A program made the position numbers and the translations under genes. From contig NZ_VCNH01000008.1 in assembly GCF_024355225.1 (NCBI RefSeq), forward strand, positions 1,612,001 through 1,676,000: a stretch of DNA of 64,000 bases, written 5' to 3'. Position 1 is the first letter of the stretch, and every line of letters begins with the position of its first letter. Under the pieces are notes generated by a model. It was given only the letters and a program-made list of their open reading frames with translations. It searched no databases and was not told where the DNA came from. Origin of the DNA: Roseovarius sp. M141 (GTDB taxonomy: Bacteria > Pseudomonadota > Alphaproteobacteria > Rhodobacterales > Rhodobacteraceae). Below, in pieces: positions 26,189 to 35,219 of this stretch.

Positions 26189-26260
26189 AAATCTTAACTT
26201 GATCGGAATGATTTTGCCTGCATCCTGGACTCAGGACACAGCTCTTGGGGGGAGTCGGAC

Positions 26261-26617
26261 ATGGATATGGGGTTGCCGAAGGACGTGCAGGACGGGTTGG
26301 ATGCCGCACGCCGCGCTGCACATTTGAAAAGCCACCGCTTGCGGGTCGAGGTGGATGGCACGTCGTATCGCATTCTGCGCGCTTGGCCCGGTGGCTTTGC
26401 CGTCGATGCCGCGCATGCGCCGCATCTGCGCGGGCACGTCGATCTTTTTGATGGGGCGCGGCACCTGTCGCAATGTCTGATCGTTGCGGCCTCGGATGAG
26501 GGGGCGGAGTGGCATTTCGACTATAAACGCATGACGGAGGCGACTGTTAGCCAGCCAATTGATTTTGTGCGCGCGCCGGATGCGCCTGCCGGATTGCTGG
26601 AGGATTTCAGCGGCTGA
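26261..26617 (+). CDS. Hypothetical protein
   Basis: Soluble protein of 118 aa with GGGGGAG upstream of the start. It has a central segment YRILRAWPGGFAVDAAHAPH and then HVDLFDGARHLSQCLIVAA, a beta-rich pattern faintly like PilZ-type barrels but not identified. It follows the receiver protein by 72 bp in the same direction, so the two may share a transcript. Confidence 0.6.
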   Translation: MDMGLPKDVQDGLDAARRAAHLKSHRLRVEVDGTSYRILRAWPGGFAVDAAHAPHLRGHVDLFDGARHLSQCLIVAASDEGAEWHFDYKRMTEATVSQPIDFVRAPDAPAGLLEDFSG

Positions 26618-26654
26618 TGCGGTATCGCGGCGGGGCAATCCCGACCGACCATTC

Positions 26655-27824
26655 TTATTGCAGGTCGCCAAAAGTTTTTTGCAGTCGCTCCACCGCCTCG
26701 GCCACGCGCGAGCGGGGCGTCGCGAGGTTGAAGCGCAGATAGCTTTCGCCCCCTGTCCCGAATGTCGGGCCATGATTGACGGCGATGCGCGCGCCCGATT
26801 GAACGCGGTCCGTGACCTCGTCATGCGTCATTCCGGTGGCGTCAAAATCAACCCACGCAAGATAGGTGGATTCCAGTGGCATGGATTTGACGCCGGGGAT
26901 GGCATTCAGCCCTTCGTCGAACAGTTTGCGGTTGCCGTCCAGATACCTGACCAAGGCGTCGACCCATGCGGCGCCTTCCGGGGAATACGCGGCCTCGGTC
27001 ATGAACAGACCAAAGGAATTGGCTGACTGGCCCATCGCTGCCATGCGCGCGGCAAAGCGCGCGCGCAGGTTGGCGTCGGGGATGATGACGTTGCCGGTAT
27101 GGGACCCGGCGATGTTGAACGTCTTGGTCGTGGCGGTCATCATGGCCAGGCGATCCTCGATGCCGTTGATGTTCGCCATCGGGATGTGCCGGTGGCCGGG
27201 CATCACCAGATCATGGTGAATTTCATCGGACACCAGAATCAGATCGTGCCGTTTGGCAAAATCGGCCACGCCCTGCAATTCGTCCCTGCTCCAGACGCGC
27301 CCGCCGGGATTGTGAGGCGAACAAAGGATGAGCATTTTTTCCTTGCCCGTCATCTGCGCGTCCCAAGTGTCGAAATCCATCCGATACTTGCCTGCCTCCA
27401 GCGCCAGAGGACATTCCACCACCACGCGCCCCGCCGCCTTGATGACGCGCGAAAACGCATGATAAACAGGGGTGAACAGAACGACGCCATCGCCCGGCAG
27501 GGTGAAGGTATCCACGCACATCGCGGTGCCGTTAACCAATCCATGCGTGGTGAAGATCGCGTCCTTGTCCAGCGTCCAGCCGTGGCGTTCCTTCATCCAC
27601 CACTGGATCGACGCGCGATAGGCGCGGTCGTCGCCGTAATAGCCGTAGATGCCATGATCATGCATCGCCTTGACCGCGTCTGAAACGCATTGTGGCGGGC
27701 GGAAATCCATATCTGCGACCCACATGGAAATGCCGTCCTGAGGGCTAACGCCGTAGATCGGCTCCATCATGTCCCATTTGCTGGAATGCGTGCCGACGCG
27801 GTCGATTATTTCGTCGAAATTCAT
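26655..27824 (-). CDS. patB: PatB/MalY-type PLP aminotransferase, putative C-S lyase
   Basis: PLP enzyme of 389 aa, fold type I. Visible are GISMWVADMDF at the N-terminus, SPHNPGGRVW, LVSDEIHHDLVMPGH and the PLP lysine in TATTKTFNIAGSHTG. These match the cystathionine beta-lyase PatB group, which cleaves sulfur amino acids. It is convergent with the hypothetical gene at 26261 and divergent from def. The physiological substrate is uncertain. Confidence 0.88.
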   Translation of the reverse strand: MNFDEIIDRVGTHSSKWDMMEPIYGVSPQDGISMWVADMDFRPPQCVSDAVKAMHDHGIYGYYGDDRAYRASIQWWMKERHGWTLDKDAIFTTHGLVNGTAMCVDTFTLPGDGVVLFTPVYHAFSRVIKAAGRVVVECPLALEAGKYRMDFDTWDAQMTGKEKMLILCSPHNPGGRVWSRDELQGVADFAKRHDLILVSDEIHHDLVMPGHRHIPMANINGIEDRLAMMTATTKTFNIAGSHTGNVIIPDANLRARFAARMAAMGQSANSFGLFMTEAAYSPEGAAWVDALVRYLDGNRKLFDEGLNAIPGVKSMPLESTYLAWVDFDATGMTHDEVTDRVQSGARIAVNHGPTFGTGGESYLRFNLATPRSRVAEAVERLQKTFGDLQ

Positions 27825-27933
27825 GCAGGGTCTCCCTTGTGCCGCCCGGGTCGCAAGCTAAACCACCTATACGCAGGCGCAAGGGCCGTTGCACCCGTTG
27901 CGCTGGCGCAGCGGGTGGCCTACATGCAGGTCC

Positions 27934-28452
27934 ATGAAAATGCCGATCCTGATCCACCCCGACCCGCGCCTGAAAAAGCTCTGCGATCCTGTCGCGGATG
28001 TGACGGGTGATATGCATAAACTGGCCGAAGACATGCTGGAGACGATGTATGACGCGCCCGGCATCGGCCTGGCTGCCCCGCAGGTCGGCGTGCTGAGCCG
28101 CCTGATCGTCATGGATTGCGTCAAGGAAGAGGGCGCGGCGCCGAAACCGCTGGTGATGTTCAACCCCGAGGTGACCGCCGTCTCGGACGCGCTGAATGTC
28201 TACGAGGAGGGATGCCTGTCGATTCCCGATCAATACGCCGAGGTCACCCGCCCCGCCGAGGTGGAGGTGCGCTGGATCGATATGGACGGGAATGAGCAAA
28301 AATCCGGCTTTGACGGGCTGTGGGCAACCTGCGTGCAGCACGAGATCGACCACCTGAACGGCAAGCTGTTCATCGATCATATCGGCCCGATGAAGCGGCA
28401 GCTGATCACCCGCCGGATGCAGAAGCTGAAACGCGAAATGGCGCGGGGGTAG
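27934..28452 (+). CDS. def: Peptide deformylase
   Basis: Metalloenzyme of 172 aa that removes the N-formyl group from new proteins. All three family motifs are intact: GIGLAAPQVG, EGCLSIP (metal-binding cysteine) and QHEIDHLNG (two histidines and the catalytic glutamate). The start MKMPILIHPDPRLKKL matches the family N-terminus. It is the first of a def, def-like, fmt, small membrane protein string. Confidence 0.96.
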   Translation: MKMPILIHPDPRLKKLCDPVADVTGDMHKLAEDMLETMYDAPGIGLAAPQVGVLSRLIVMDCVKEEGAAPKPLVMFNPEVTAVSDALNVYEEGCLSIPDQYAEVTRPAEVEVRWIDMDGNEQKSGFDGLWATCVQHEIDHLNGKLFIDHIGPMKRQLITRRMQKLKREMARG

Positions 28453-28456
28453 GGCG

Positions 28457-28954
28457 ATGACCGTGCGCCGCTGCATCCCATGGCCGGACAAGCGTCTGCG
28501 CAGCGTCGCCGCGCCGGTGGACGCGATAACCGATGAGATCCGCGCCCTTTGGGGGGACATGATCGACACGATGGAGGCGATGCCGGGTGTCGGCCTGGCT
28601 GCACCGCAGATAGGCGTGATGCTGCGCCTTGCAGTTGTCGACGCCAGCGACGCACGCGGGCAGGTGATCCGCATGGCCAACCCGGAGGTGCTGCATGCCA
28701 GCGTGCAATTCCGCCCGCATGAGGAGGCCAGCCCGAACCTGCCGGGCCTGTCGGCGCTGGTTGCGCGCCCCCGCGCGGTGACGGTGCGGTTCTTGAACGC
28801 GGATGGCGAGGTGGAGGAGCGCGATTTTGTCGGGCTCTGGGCCACATCGGTGCAGCACCAGATCGACCATCTGAACGGGCGGATGTATTTTGATCGCCTG
28901 ACCAAGCTGCGCCGCGACATGCTGCTGCGCAAGGCACGGAAACTGGCGGGGTAG
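28457..28954 (+). CDS. Peptide deformylase-like protein, probably inactive
   Basis: Protein of 165 aa clearly related to the upstream def product: [10 protein letters not shown] is kept and [16 protein letters not shown] aligns with the partner's GLWATCVQHEIDHLNG. Aligned without gaps, EGCLS has become EASPN, so the cysteine metal ligand is a serine, and the catalytic glutamate of HExxH is glutamine. Both changes should abolish deformylation. The frame is intact and sits 4 bp after def and 4 bp before fmt, so it is retained as a coding gene. Possible roles are ribosome binding or regulation, both inferred. Confidence 0.88.
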   Translation: MTVRRCIPWPDKRLRSVAAPVDAITDEIRALWGDMIDTMEAMPGVGLAAPQIGVMLRLAVVDASDARGQVIRMANPEVLHASVQFRPHEEASPNLPGLSALVARPRAVTVRFLNADGEVEERDFVGLWATSVQHQIDHLNGRMYFDRLTKLRRDMLLRKARKLAG

Positions 28955-28958
28955 GGCG

Positions 28959-29873
28959 ATGCGCGTGATCTTCATGGGAACGCCCGAATTTTCGGTGCCG
29001 GTGCTGGAGGCGCTGGTGCGGGCCGGCCATGACATCGCCGCCGTCTATACCCAGCCGCCGCGCCCTGCCGGACGCGGCAAGAAGGACCGTCCCACGCCGG
29101 TCCATGCGCGCGCCGCCGAAATGGGGCTGGACGTGCGGCATCCATTGAACTTCTGGGCCGAGGCCGACCGCGCGGATTTTGCCGCGCTGAACGCGGATGT
29201 CGCTGTCGTCGTCGCCTATGGGCTGATCCTGCCGCAAGCTGTGCTGGACGCGCCGGTGCATGGCTGCCTGAATATCCACGCGTCGCTACTGCCGCGCTGG
29301 CGCGGGGCCGCGCCGATCCACCGCGCGATCATGACGGGCGATGCCGTCACCGGTATCTGCATCATGCAGATGGAGGCGGGGCTGGATACCGGACCTGTTC
29401 TGCTGCGCGAAGAGGTGCAGATCAGCGCGCTGGAGACGACCGGGCAGCTTCATGACCGGCTGAGCGTGATGGGCGCGGCGCTGATCTGCGACGCGCTGGA
29501 GCGGCTTGAGATGCTGGTGCCCCAGCCTCAGACGCATGCGGGCGTCACCTATGCCGCCAAGATCGACAAGGCTGAGGCGCGCATCGACTGGTCGCGCGGC
29601 GCCGACGAGATCGACCGGCAGATCCGGGGCCTTTCGCCGTTTCCGGGGGCCTGGACCGAAATCGCCGGACAGCGCGTAAAATTGTTGGCATCGCGGCTGG
29701 CCGAAGGGCAGGGCGCGCCGGGCGAGGTGCTGGACGATGCGCTGACCATTGCGTGCGCGACAGGGGCGGTGCAGCTATTGCGCTTGCAGCGGGCCGGGCG
29801 GGCGGCGCAGGATGGGCCCGAGTTCCTGCGCGGCATGTCCGTGGCGCCGGGCATGATCATGGGCGAAGGCTGA
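28959..29873 (+). CDS. fmt: Methionyl-tRNA formyltransferase
   Basis: Enzyme of 304 aa that formylates initiator Met-tRNA. It starts [19 protein letters not shown], has the formyl-tetrahydrofolate motif [20 protein letters not shown] with the catalytic Asn/His, and a C-terminal OB-like domain from about residue 205. It is functionally paired with the deformylase upstream. Its stop overlaps the ATG of the next small gene. Confidence 0.96.
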   Translation: MRVIFMGTPEFSVPVLEALVRAGHDIAAVYTQPPRPAGRGKKDRPTPVHARAAEMGLDVRHPLNFWAEADRADFAALNADVAVVVAYGLILPQAVLDAPVHGCLNIHASLLPRWRGAAPIHRAIMTGDAVTGICIMQMEAGLDTGPVLLREEVQISALETTGQLHDRLSVMGAALICDALERLEMLVPQPQTHAGVTYAAKIDKAEARIDWSRGADEIDRQIRGLSPFPGAWTEIAGQRVKLLASRLAEGQGAPGEVLDDALTIACATGAVQLLRLQRAGRAAQDGPEFLRGMSVAPGMIMGEG

Positions 29874-30115
29874 TGTTTCCAACCATCATGGGCACTGTCG
29901 TGATCGCCGGGATCGTCGGGTATGTTTCGGAAAAATCCCGGTTTACCCGCAATGGCATATTGCCCTCGATTATCATCTGCGTGGGCGGCGCGTTTCTGTT
30001 CTATTTCGTGCGGCTCATGTTCGGGATCGGCTTTGGCTCGTCCGGGTTGAATGCGATCGTGTCGTCGATCGGGGCGCTGGTGATCGTGCCGTTCCATTGG
30101 CGCGGTCGGCGCTGA
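29873..30115 (+). CDS. Small membrane protein, GlsB/YeaQ-like
   Basis: Protein of 80 aa with three predicted hydrophobic segments and glycine-rich helices (MGTVVIAGIVGYV, ILPSIIICVGGAFLFY, AIVSSIGALVIVPF). The pattern resembles the transglycosylase-associated YeaQ/GlsB family, whose function is poorly known. The start overlaps the fmt stop (TGATG). The family call is tentative; the membrane location is secure. Confidence 0.6.
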   Translation: MFPTIMGTVVIAGIVGYVSEKSRFTRNGILPSIIICVGGAFLFYFVRLMFGIGFGSSGLNAIVSSIGALVIVPFHWRGRR

Positions 30116-30147
30116 ATTGGCGACCGCGCGCGTATTGGGCGGTGGGA

Positions 30148-30172
30148 TTTGGGTATTTAGACCAGGGAAAAG
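30148..30172 (+). repeat. Intergenic repeat TTTGGGTATTTAGACCAGG, copy 1
   Basis: Nearly identical (24 of 25 positions, one extra G) to the copy at 49932. It lies in the 68-bp gap between two convergent genes. No hairpin is obvious at this copy. Confidence 0.7.
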
Positions 30173-30183
30173 CTGCAAGTGCG

Positions 30184-30807
30184 CTATTGGCGGGGCGGGC
30201 GCGATTTGTAGACCGGGATGGACCAGCCGAAGGCAAGCGAGCCTGCGCGCAAGGCCCATGTGACAACGCCGCAGCCGCCAAGGATGATGAAGGTGTCAAA
30301 TTCCATCCGGTCGAGGATTGCCGCAATCAGCGATCCGGCGAAGGCGGCGCTGACGTATAGTTTGCCCTTGCGCAGCACCAATGGCACCTCGCCGATCACC
30401 ACATCGCGCATGAGGCCGCCCAAGCAGCCAGTGGCCATACCCATGAGAACCACGATTGGCAGGGGCTGCGCCATCACCAGCGCCGCCGACACACCCGCAG
30501 GGACGGCGACCGCCAACGCGAAGGAATCGAGCCAGAGCAGCCAGCGATACCGGCTCTCGACAAGATGCGCGGTGAAGAAGATCAATACGGCGGCGCTGAC
30601 GGCGATCAGGATATAGGTGGGATCGCCCATCCAGAAGATCGGGTGGCGGTCCAGCATCAGGTCGCGCAGCGTGCCGCCGCCGACCGCGGTGAGGCTGGCG
30701 ATGAAAGCGAACCCGACGATATCGAGCTGCGCGCGGCTGGCTACCAGCGCGCCGGTCAGCGCGAAGATCAGCACCGAGGCATAGTCGAGCAGCACGAGTG
30801 CGGTCAT
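30184..30807 (-). CDS. TRIC-type cation channel family protein (UPF0126)
   Basis: Inner-membrane protein of 207 aa with about seven helices arranged as two repeats. The paired motifs GGGTLRDL and GGLMRDVV are the hallmark of the bacterial TRIC/UPF0126 family. Homologues form trimeric cation channels; an alternative glycine-transport annotation also exists for relatives. Its ATG overlaps the rnhA stop by 4 bp, so it is the last gene of the ispH operon. Confidence 0.88.
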   Translation of the reverse strand: MTALVLLDYASVLIFALTGALVASRAQLDIVGFAFIASLTAVGGGTLRDLMLDRHPIFWMGDPTYILIAVSAAVLIFFTAHLVESRYRWLLWLDSFALAVAVPAGVSAALVMAQPLPIVVLMGMATGCLGGLMRDVVIGEVPLVLRKGKLYVSAAFAGSLIAAILDRMEFDTFIILGGCGVVTWALRAGSLAFGWSIPVYKSRPPRQ

Positions 30808-31268
30808 TTGGCGGATCCACCCTTGAACGGGGCCATGCCTTCGCGTGCCAGTTCATCCGCGCGCTCGTTTTCCGGGTGGCCTGCGTGGCCCTTGACCCAT
30901 TCCCATGTCACGTCATGGCGGGCTTGGGCGGTGTCGAGGCGCTGCCAGAGTTCGGCGTTTTTCACCGGTTTCTTGGCGGCGGTTTTCCAGCCGTTGCGCT
31001 TCCAGCCATGGATCCAGCCGGTGACACCGTTCTTGACGTATTGGCTATCGGTGATGATAGTCAGCGTCGACGGTTTCGCCAGGGTTTCCAGCGCGTTGAT
31101 CGCGGCCAGCAGCTCCATCCGGTTGTTGGTGGTATTGGCTTCGCCGCCCTTGAGGCAGCGTTCCTTGACGATGGTGGGGCCGTCCATGGCGCGCAGGAGC
31201 GCACCCCAGCCGCCGGGGCCGGGATTGCCTGAACAGGCGCCGTCGGTATAGGCGAAAAGCTTAGGCAT
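30804..31268 (-). CDS. rnhA: Ribonuclease HI
   Basis: Enzyme of 154 aa that cuts RNA in RNA-DNA hybrids. The acidic active site is visible as the D of [17 protein letters not shown], the E of NRMELLAAI, the D of ITDSQYV and the final D of NERADELA, with the catalytic histidine in [11 protein letters not shown]. It overlaps the methyltransferase stop by 8 bp and the next gene start by 4 bp. Confidence 0.97.
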   Translation of the reverse strand: MPKLFAYTDGACSGNPGPGGWGALLRAMDGPTIVKERCLKGGEANTTNNRMELLAAINALETLAKPSTLTIITDSQYVKNGVTGWIHGWKRNGWKTAAKKPVKNAELWQRLDTAQARHDVTWEWVKGHAGHPENERADELAREGMAPFKGGSAK

Positions 31269-31854
31269 ATGCGTGGATGACGCTCCAGTCGTCGGGGTTT
31301 CCGGCAAGGCCGATATCGCGGCCCGTCCAGCCGTTGCCGGGGGTGAGGCCTGCGGCGATGAGAAGGCCGCGTAGCGCGGCCTCGGTATAGTAGGTGTAGA
31401 AACGGCCCAAATCATCGCGGCCTTCGCCCTCGCCGGTTTTCATGCCGATATGGAACAGCCCGCCGGATTTCAGTGCGCGGTGGATGGCGCTCAGGTGCCC
31501 GGGCAAGGCGGCGCGCGGGGCGTGCAGCAGGCTGAAATTGGCCCAAATCCCATCATAGAGGGCATCGCCGGCGATCTGATCGAACGTGGCCTGCCACGCG
31601 GTGACGCCCGGCTGTGCTGCGGCCATGGCGACCATTTCCGGCACCGCGTCGATGGCGTCAACTGTCAGCCCTGCGGCGGCCATTTGGCCCGCAGCCCGGC
31701 CCGGCCCGCAGCCGATATCCATCACGCGCGCCCCTGCGGGCATTGCGGCGATAAAGGCGGTAAGGTGTTTGTCGTCCGCCAGATCATCGGTCATGGCGGC
31801 GTAATCCTGCGCGCGGGCGCCATAGACGCCCAAGGTTTCCTTATCCACGCTCAT
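31261..31854 (-). CDS. Class I SAM-dependent methyltransferase
   Basis: Protein of 197 aa from [12 protein letters not shown]. The SAM-binding loop is [16 protein letters not shown] near residue 48, followed by the acidic DAIDAVPEM, and [20 protein letters not shown] is typical of small Rhodobacterales methyltransferases. The target is unknown. The start overlaps the DUF3429 stop (ATGA). Confidence 0.88.
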   Translation of the reverse strand: MSVDKETLGVYGARAQDYAAMTDDLADDKHLTAFIAAMPAGARVMDIGCGPGRAAGQMAAAGLTVDAIDAVPEMVAMAAAQPGVTAWQATFDQIAGDALYDGIWANFSLLHAPRAALPGHLSAIHRALKSGGLFHIGMKTGEGEGRDDLGRFYTYYTEAALRGLLIAAGLTPGNGWTGRDIGLAGNPDDWSVIHAYA

Positions 31855-32303
31855 GCAAAGACACCGACGGCAAGGCAGGCCAGCACGATGGCGGTCAGCA
31901 GCACGCGCAATTGCATCCACCAGTCTGGCGCGACGCCGAAACGCCAGAACAGCCAGTCGAGACCCAGCAGCCCGATAAACCCTGCCATCAGCGAAATGCC
32001 GGCGCTGTTCGGCCCGCCGCCGGTCGTGAAGAACGCCCAGAGCGCGGGGATCACCGACAGCGCATAGCCGGTCGCGGCCTGCGTCCCCTCCAGTTTCGTG
32101 GCAAAGCCCCAGAGCACGCCGGACATGAAGGCCAGAATGATGGCGCCGTAGAATAGCATGACATATGGCCCCGCAAAGCGCGGTCCGATCGTGTGGTTTG
32201 TCCAGTCGGCAAGGGGCGGGTGCAACACGGTGATCGCGCCCCAAACGAACGGGATCAGTCCGGCAAGCCCGAGGATCAGGGCCGAGCGTGGGATGCTGTT
32301 CAT
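31851..32303 (-). CDS. DUF3429 family membrane protein
   Basis: Inner-membrane protein of 150 aa with five predicted helices, starting [22 protein letters not shown]. The central [16 protein letters not shown] is typical of DUF3429. No biochemical role is known to me. It is coupled to ispH upstream and to the methyltransferase downstream by 4-bp overlaps. Confidence 0.85.
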   Translation of the reverse strand: MNSIPRSALILGLAGLIPFVWGAITVLHPPLADWTNHTIGPRFAGPYVMLFYGAIILAFMSGVLWGFATKLEGTQAATGYALSVIPALWAFFTTGGGPNSAGISLMAGFIGLLGLDWLFWRFGVAPDWWMQLRVLLTAIVLACLAVGVFA

Positions 32304-33250
32304 GCGGGCGCCCTCAGCACGCGGGGTACCTTGAATTCGATGTTCTCTACCGCCGTTTCGACCTGATTTACGGTCACGTCATAGCGGTTCTGGATCGCCG
32401 CGATCACCTCGTTCACCAGCACTTCGGGGGCCGATGCGCCGGCCGTCACGCCGATGCTGCGCACGCCCTCAAGGCTGCGCCAGTCGATGTCACCGGCGCG
32501 CTGGACCAGCTGGGCATAGCCGCACCCGGCGCGCGCGCCCACCTCGACCAGACGGCGCGAATTGCTGGAATTGGGCGCGCCGACCACCAGCATCGCGTCA
32601 CAGTCTGGCGCCATCGCCTTGACCGCCGCCTGCCGGTTGGTGGTAGCGTAGCAGATATCCTCTTTGTGCGGACCTTGGATCGCGGGGAATCGCGCATTGA
32701 GGGCGGCGACAATGCCGATGGTGTCGTCCACGCTCAGCGTGGTCTGCGTCACATACGCCAGCGCGGCCTCGTCGCGCACATTCAGCCGGGCGACGTCGGC
32801 CTCGGTTTCGACCAACAGCACCGCGCCGGGGGGCAGTTGGCCCATGGTGCCGATGGTTTCGGGGTGGCCGTCATGGCCGATCATGATGATTTGCAGGCCG
32901 GCCTCGTGGTGACGCTCGGCCTCGATATGGACCTTGGAGACCAGCGGGCAGGTCGCATCGACATAGACCATGTTGCGCGCATTCGCCTCGGCCGGGACGG
33001 ATTTCGGCACGCCATGCGCGGAAAAGATCACCGGGCGGTCGGCAGGACATTCATCCAGTTCCTCGACGAAAATCGCACCCTTGGCGCGCAGATCGTCGAC
33101 GACGTATTTGTTATGCACGATTTCGTGGCGCACATAGACCGGCGCGCCCCATTTGGTCAGCGCCATTTCCACGATCTTGATCGCGCGGTCGACGCCGGCG
33201 CAAAAACCGCGCGGCGCCGCCAGATGAAGGGTCAGGGGTGGTTTGCTCAT
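32300..33250 (-). CDS. ispH: 4-hydroxy-3-methylbut-2-enyl diphosphate reductase
   Basis: Iron-sulfur enzyme of 316 aa, the last step of the MEP isoprenoid pathway. The first cluster cysteine is in [12 protein letters not shown], the second in [12 protein letters not shown], and the third in [14 protein letters not shown] with the preceding [10 protein letters not shown] region. [10 protein letters not shown] and ITVNQVET-like C-terminal patterns are also present. It leads an operon of five overlapping genes. Confidence 0.96.
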   Translation of the reverse strand: MSKPPLTLHLAAPRGFCAGVDRAIKIVEMALTKWGAPVYVRHEIVHNKYVVDDLRAKGAIFVEELDECPADRPVIFSAHGVPKSVPAEANARNMVYVDATCPLVSKVHIEAERHHEAGLQIIMIGHDGHPETIGTMGQLPPGAVLLVETEADVARLNVRDEAALAYVTQTTLSVDDTIGIVAALNARFPAIQGPHKEDICYATTNRQAAVKAMAPDCDAMLVVGAPNSSNSRRLVEVGARAGCGYAQLVQRAGDIDWRSLEGVRSIGVTAGASAPEVLVNEVIAAIQNRYDVTVNQVETAVENIEFKVPRVLRAPA

Positions 33251-33452
33251 GGTCTGGGCTCCTTGGCCGCAGAGGTAAGCGGTGAGGCCCCGCGCGTCCA
33301 GAGGGGACGGGCGAAAAGCCGCGCCTGAACGTCCTCCCCCGGACCCGAGCGTTACCGCCGTGACGGCGACGGCTGGGCAGAAGGTGACGCGTTACTATGC
33401 CATTGCCGCACAGATCAGCGGCGAAACCGTCGGAGTAGCTGCATCAGGCTGG

Positions 33453-34025
33453 TCAGTCCAGCGCCTCGATTGCGCGCTCGCGGTCGATATTCTGCTCACG
33501 CGGGGGGCGCCCGATGACGTCCTTCAGATCGTCCAGTTCGATAAAGTTGTCGGCCTGGCGGCGCAGATCGTCCGAGATCATCGGCGGCTGGCTGCGAATG
33601 GTAGACACAACCGACACACGCACGCCCTGACGTTGCAGCGATTCCACCAGCGGACGGAAATCGCCATCGCCCGAGAACAGAACGATGTGATCGACGCGGG
33701 GTGCCAGTTCCATCGCATCGACGGCCAGTTCGATGTCCATGTTGCCCTTCACCTTTCGGCGGCCCTGGCTGTCGGTGTATTCCTTGGCGGGTTTCGTAAC
33801 CATGCAGAACCCGTTATAGTTTAGCCAGTCAACCAGCGGGCGGATCGGGGAGTATTCATCGTTCTCCAGCAATGCGGTGTAGTAGAAGGCGCGCAACAAT
33901 TTGCCACGGCGCATGAATTCGGATCTCAACAATTTATAGTCAATGTCAAATCCCAGGGCCCTGCCGGCAGCATAGAGGTTCGAGCCGTCGATAAAGAGCG
34001 CCAGACGCTCAACCTTGTAAAACAT
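33453..34025 (-). CDS. NYN domain (LabA/DUF88) protein
   Basis: Protein of 190 aa with a PIN-like NYN nuclease fold. Acidic residues appear in ALFIDGSNLYAAG, NMDIELAVDAMELA and VLFSGDGDFRPLVESLQ, the expected metal-binding positions. Such proteins act on RNA, but no substrate is proven. It lies alone, 202 bp from ispH and 151 bp from the divergent folK. Confidence 0.9.
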   Translation of the reverse strand: MFYKVERLALFIDGSNLYAAGRALGFDIDYKLLRSEFMRRGKLLRAFYYTALLENDEYSPIRPLVDWLNYNGFCMVTKPAKEYTDSQGRRKVKGNMDIELAVDAMELAPRVDHIVLFSGDGDFRPLVESLQRQGVRVSVVSTIRSQPPMISDDLRRQADNFIELDDLKDVIGRPPREQNIDRERAIEALD

Positions 34026-34176
34026 TCGTCATCCTTTCATCCGGTCGATGCGCAAAAAATTTCCAAGATGGAAAAAAGTGCTATTGGAGCTAATGCTTCC
34101 GGAGTGTTTCGGCACACGCTTAAATTCATGATAAACGCGGGGCAAGGCCACCGGGTTGCTAAAGAAGGTGGGTTAC

Positions 34177-34746
34177 GTGACGGCAATTGACAGTTTTCTG
34201 ATCGCACTGGGCGGAAATCTGCCATCCCGCGCCGGATCGCCCGGCGATACTCTGCGCGCGGCGCTGGATGCGCTGGTCTGCGAGGGGGGCGAATTGCGCG
34301 CCGTCAGCCCGTTTTATGCGACGCCCTGCTTTCCGGCGGGCGCGGGGCCGGATTATGTCAACGCGGCCGCCGAAATCGGCATGGCCGGGGGGGCGCGGCA
34401 GATGCTGGATCTGCTGCATCGGATCGAGGGGCATTTTGGCCGCGAACGGGTGCAGCGCTGGGGGCGTCGCACCCTGGATCTGGATCTGATCGCGCAGGGC
34501 CAGACCGTGCTGCCGGACCGGGCCGGGCACGCCGCATGGCGCGCGTTGCCGCTGGACGATCAGATGGTGCGCGCGCCGGATGAGTTGATCCTGCCGCATC
34601 CGCGTCTGCAAGAGCGCGCCTTTGTGCTGATCCCGCTGGCCGACATTGCGCCGGATTGGCGCCACCCGGTGCTGGGCCATACCATACGCGACATGGTGGC
34701 GGCCCTGCCTGCGCAAGCAGTGGCCGAGGTGGTGCGCCTGCCATAA
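34177..34746 (+). CDS. folK: 2-amino-4-hydroxy-6-hydroxymethyldihydropteridine diphosphokinase
   Basis: Folate pathway pyrophosphokinase of about 189 aa. The signature RRTLDLDLIAQG carries the metal-binding aspartates, preceded by ALGGNLPS and NAAAEI and followed by LPHPRLQERAFVLIPLADIAP. The GTG at 34177 with AAGGTGG before it is preferred; a TTG at 34156 would add seven residues. Confidence 0.93.
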   Translation: MTAIDSFLIALGGNLPSRAGSPGDTLRAALDALVCEGGELRAVSPFYATPCFPAGAGPDYVNAAAEIGMAGGARQMLDLLHRIEGHFGRERVQRWGRRTLDLDLIAQGQTVLPDRAGHAAWRALPLDDQMVRAPDELILPHPRLQERAFVLIPLADIAPDWRHPVLGHTIRDMVAALPAQAVAEVVRLP

Positions 34747-34816
34747 CCTGCTTGCACCTTCGGCTGCGCGCGCGTAAGGGAGACGTTTCCACCCGCTTTA
34801 CAAATCCGGAGGTCCC

Positions 34817-35170
34817 ATGGCCCGCGTAACTACAGAAGACTGCGTCGACAAGGTTCCCAACCGGTTCGAACTGGTGATGCTGGCCGCGCATCGCGCCCGC
34901 GAAATCACAGCAGGGGCGCCGCTGACGGTCGACCGCGACAACGACAAGAACCCCGTTGTGGCGCTGCGCGAGATTGCGGACGAAACCCAAAGCGCGGCAG
35001 ACCTGCGCGAGCGGATGATCGAATCGAATCAGACCGAAATCGAAGTCGATGAGCCCGAAGAGGACCAGATGGCCCTTTTGATGGGCGGCGACGCCGATAA
35101 GCCCGCCGACGACGACATGTCCGAAGAGCGCCTTCTGCGCGAATTGATGAAGGCGCAGGGCCAGGGCTGA
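34817..35170 (+). CDS. rpoZ: RNA polymerase omega subunit
   Basis: Protein of 117 aa with GGAGG upstream of the start. It begins [20 protein letters not shown] and continues with [14 protein letters not shown], the conserved omega core that contacts the beta-prime subunit. The acidic C-terminal tail is longer than in E. coli, as usual in alphaproteobacteria. It is followed by rel, the classical rpoZ-spoT arrangement. Confidence 0.97.
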   Translation: MARVTTEDCVDKVPNRFELVMLAAHRAREITAGAPLTVDRDNDKNPVVALREIADETQSAADLRERMIESNQTEIEVDEPEEDQMALLMGGDADKPADDDMSEERLLRELMKAQGQG

Positions 35171-35219
35171 CCTCCTCGGCCCGGCTGCGGGCGGACCTGC
35201 GGCGCGACGGGTGCATCAC

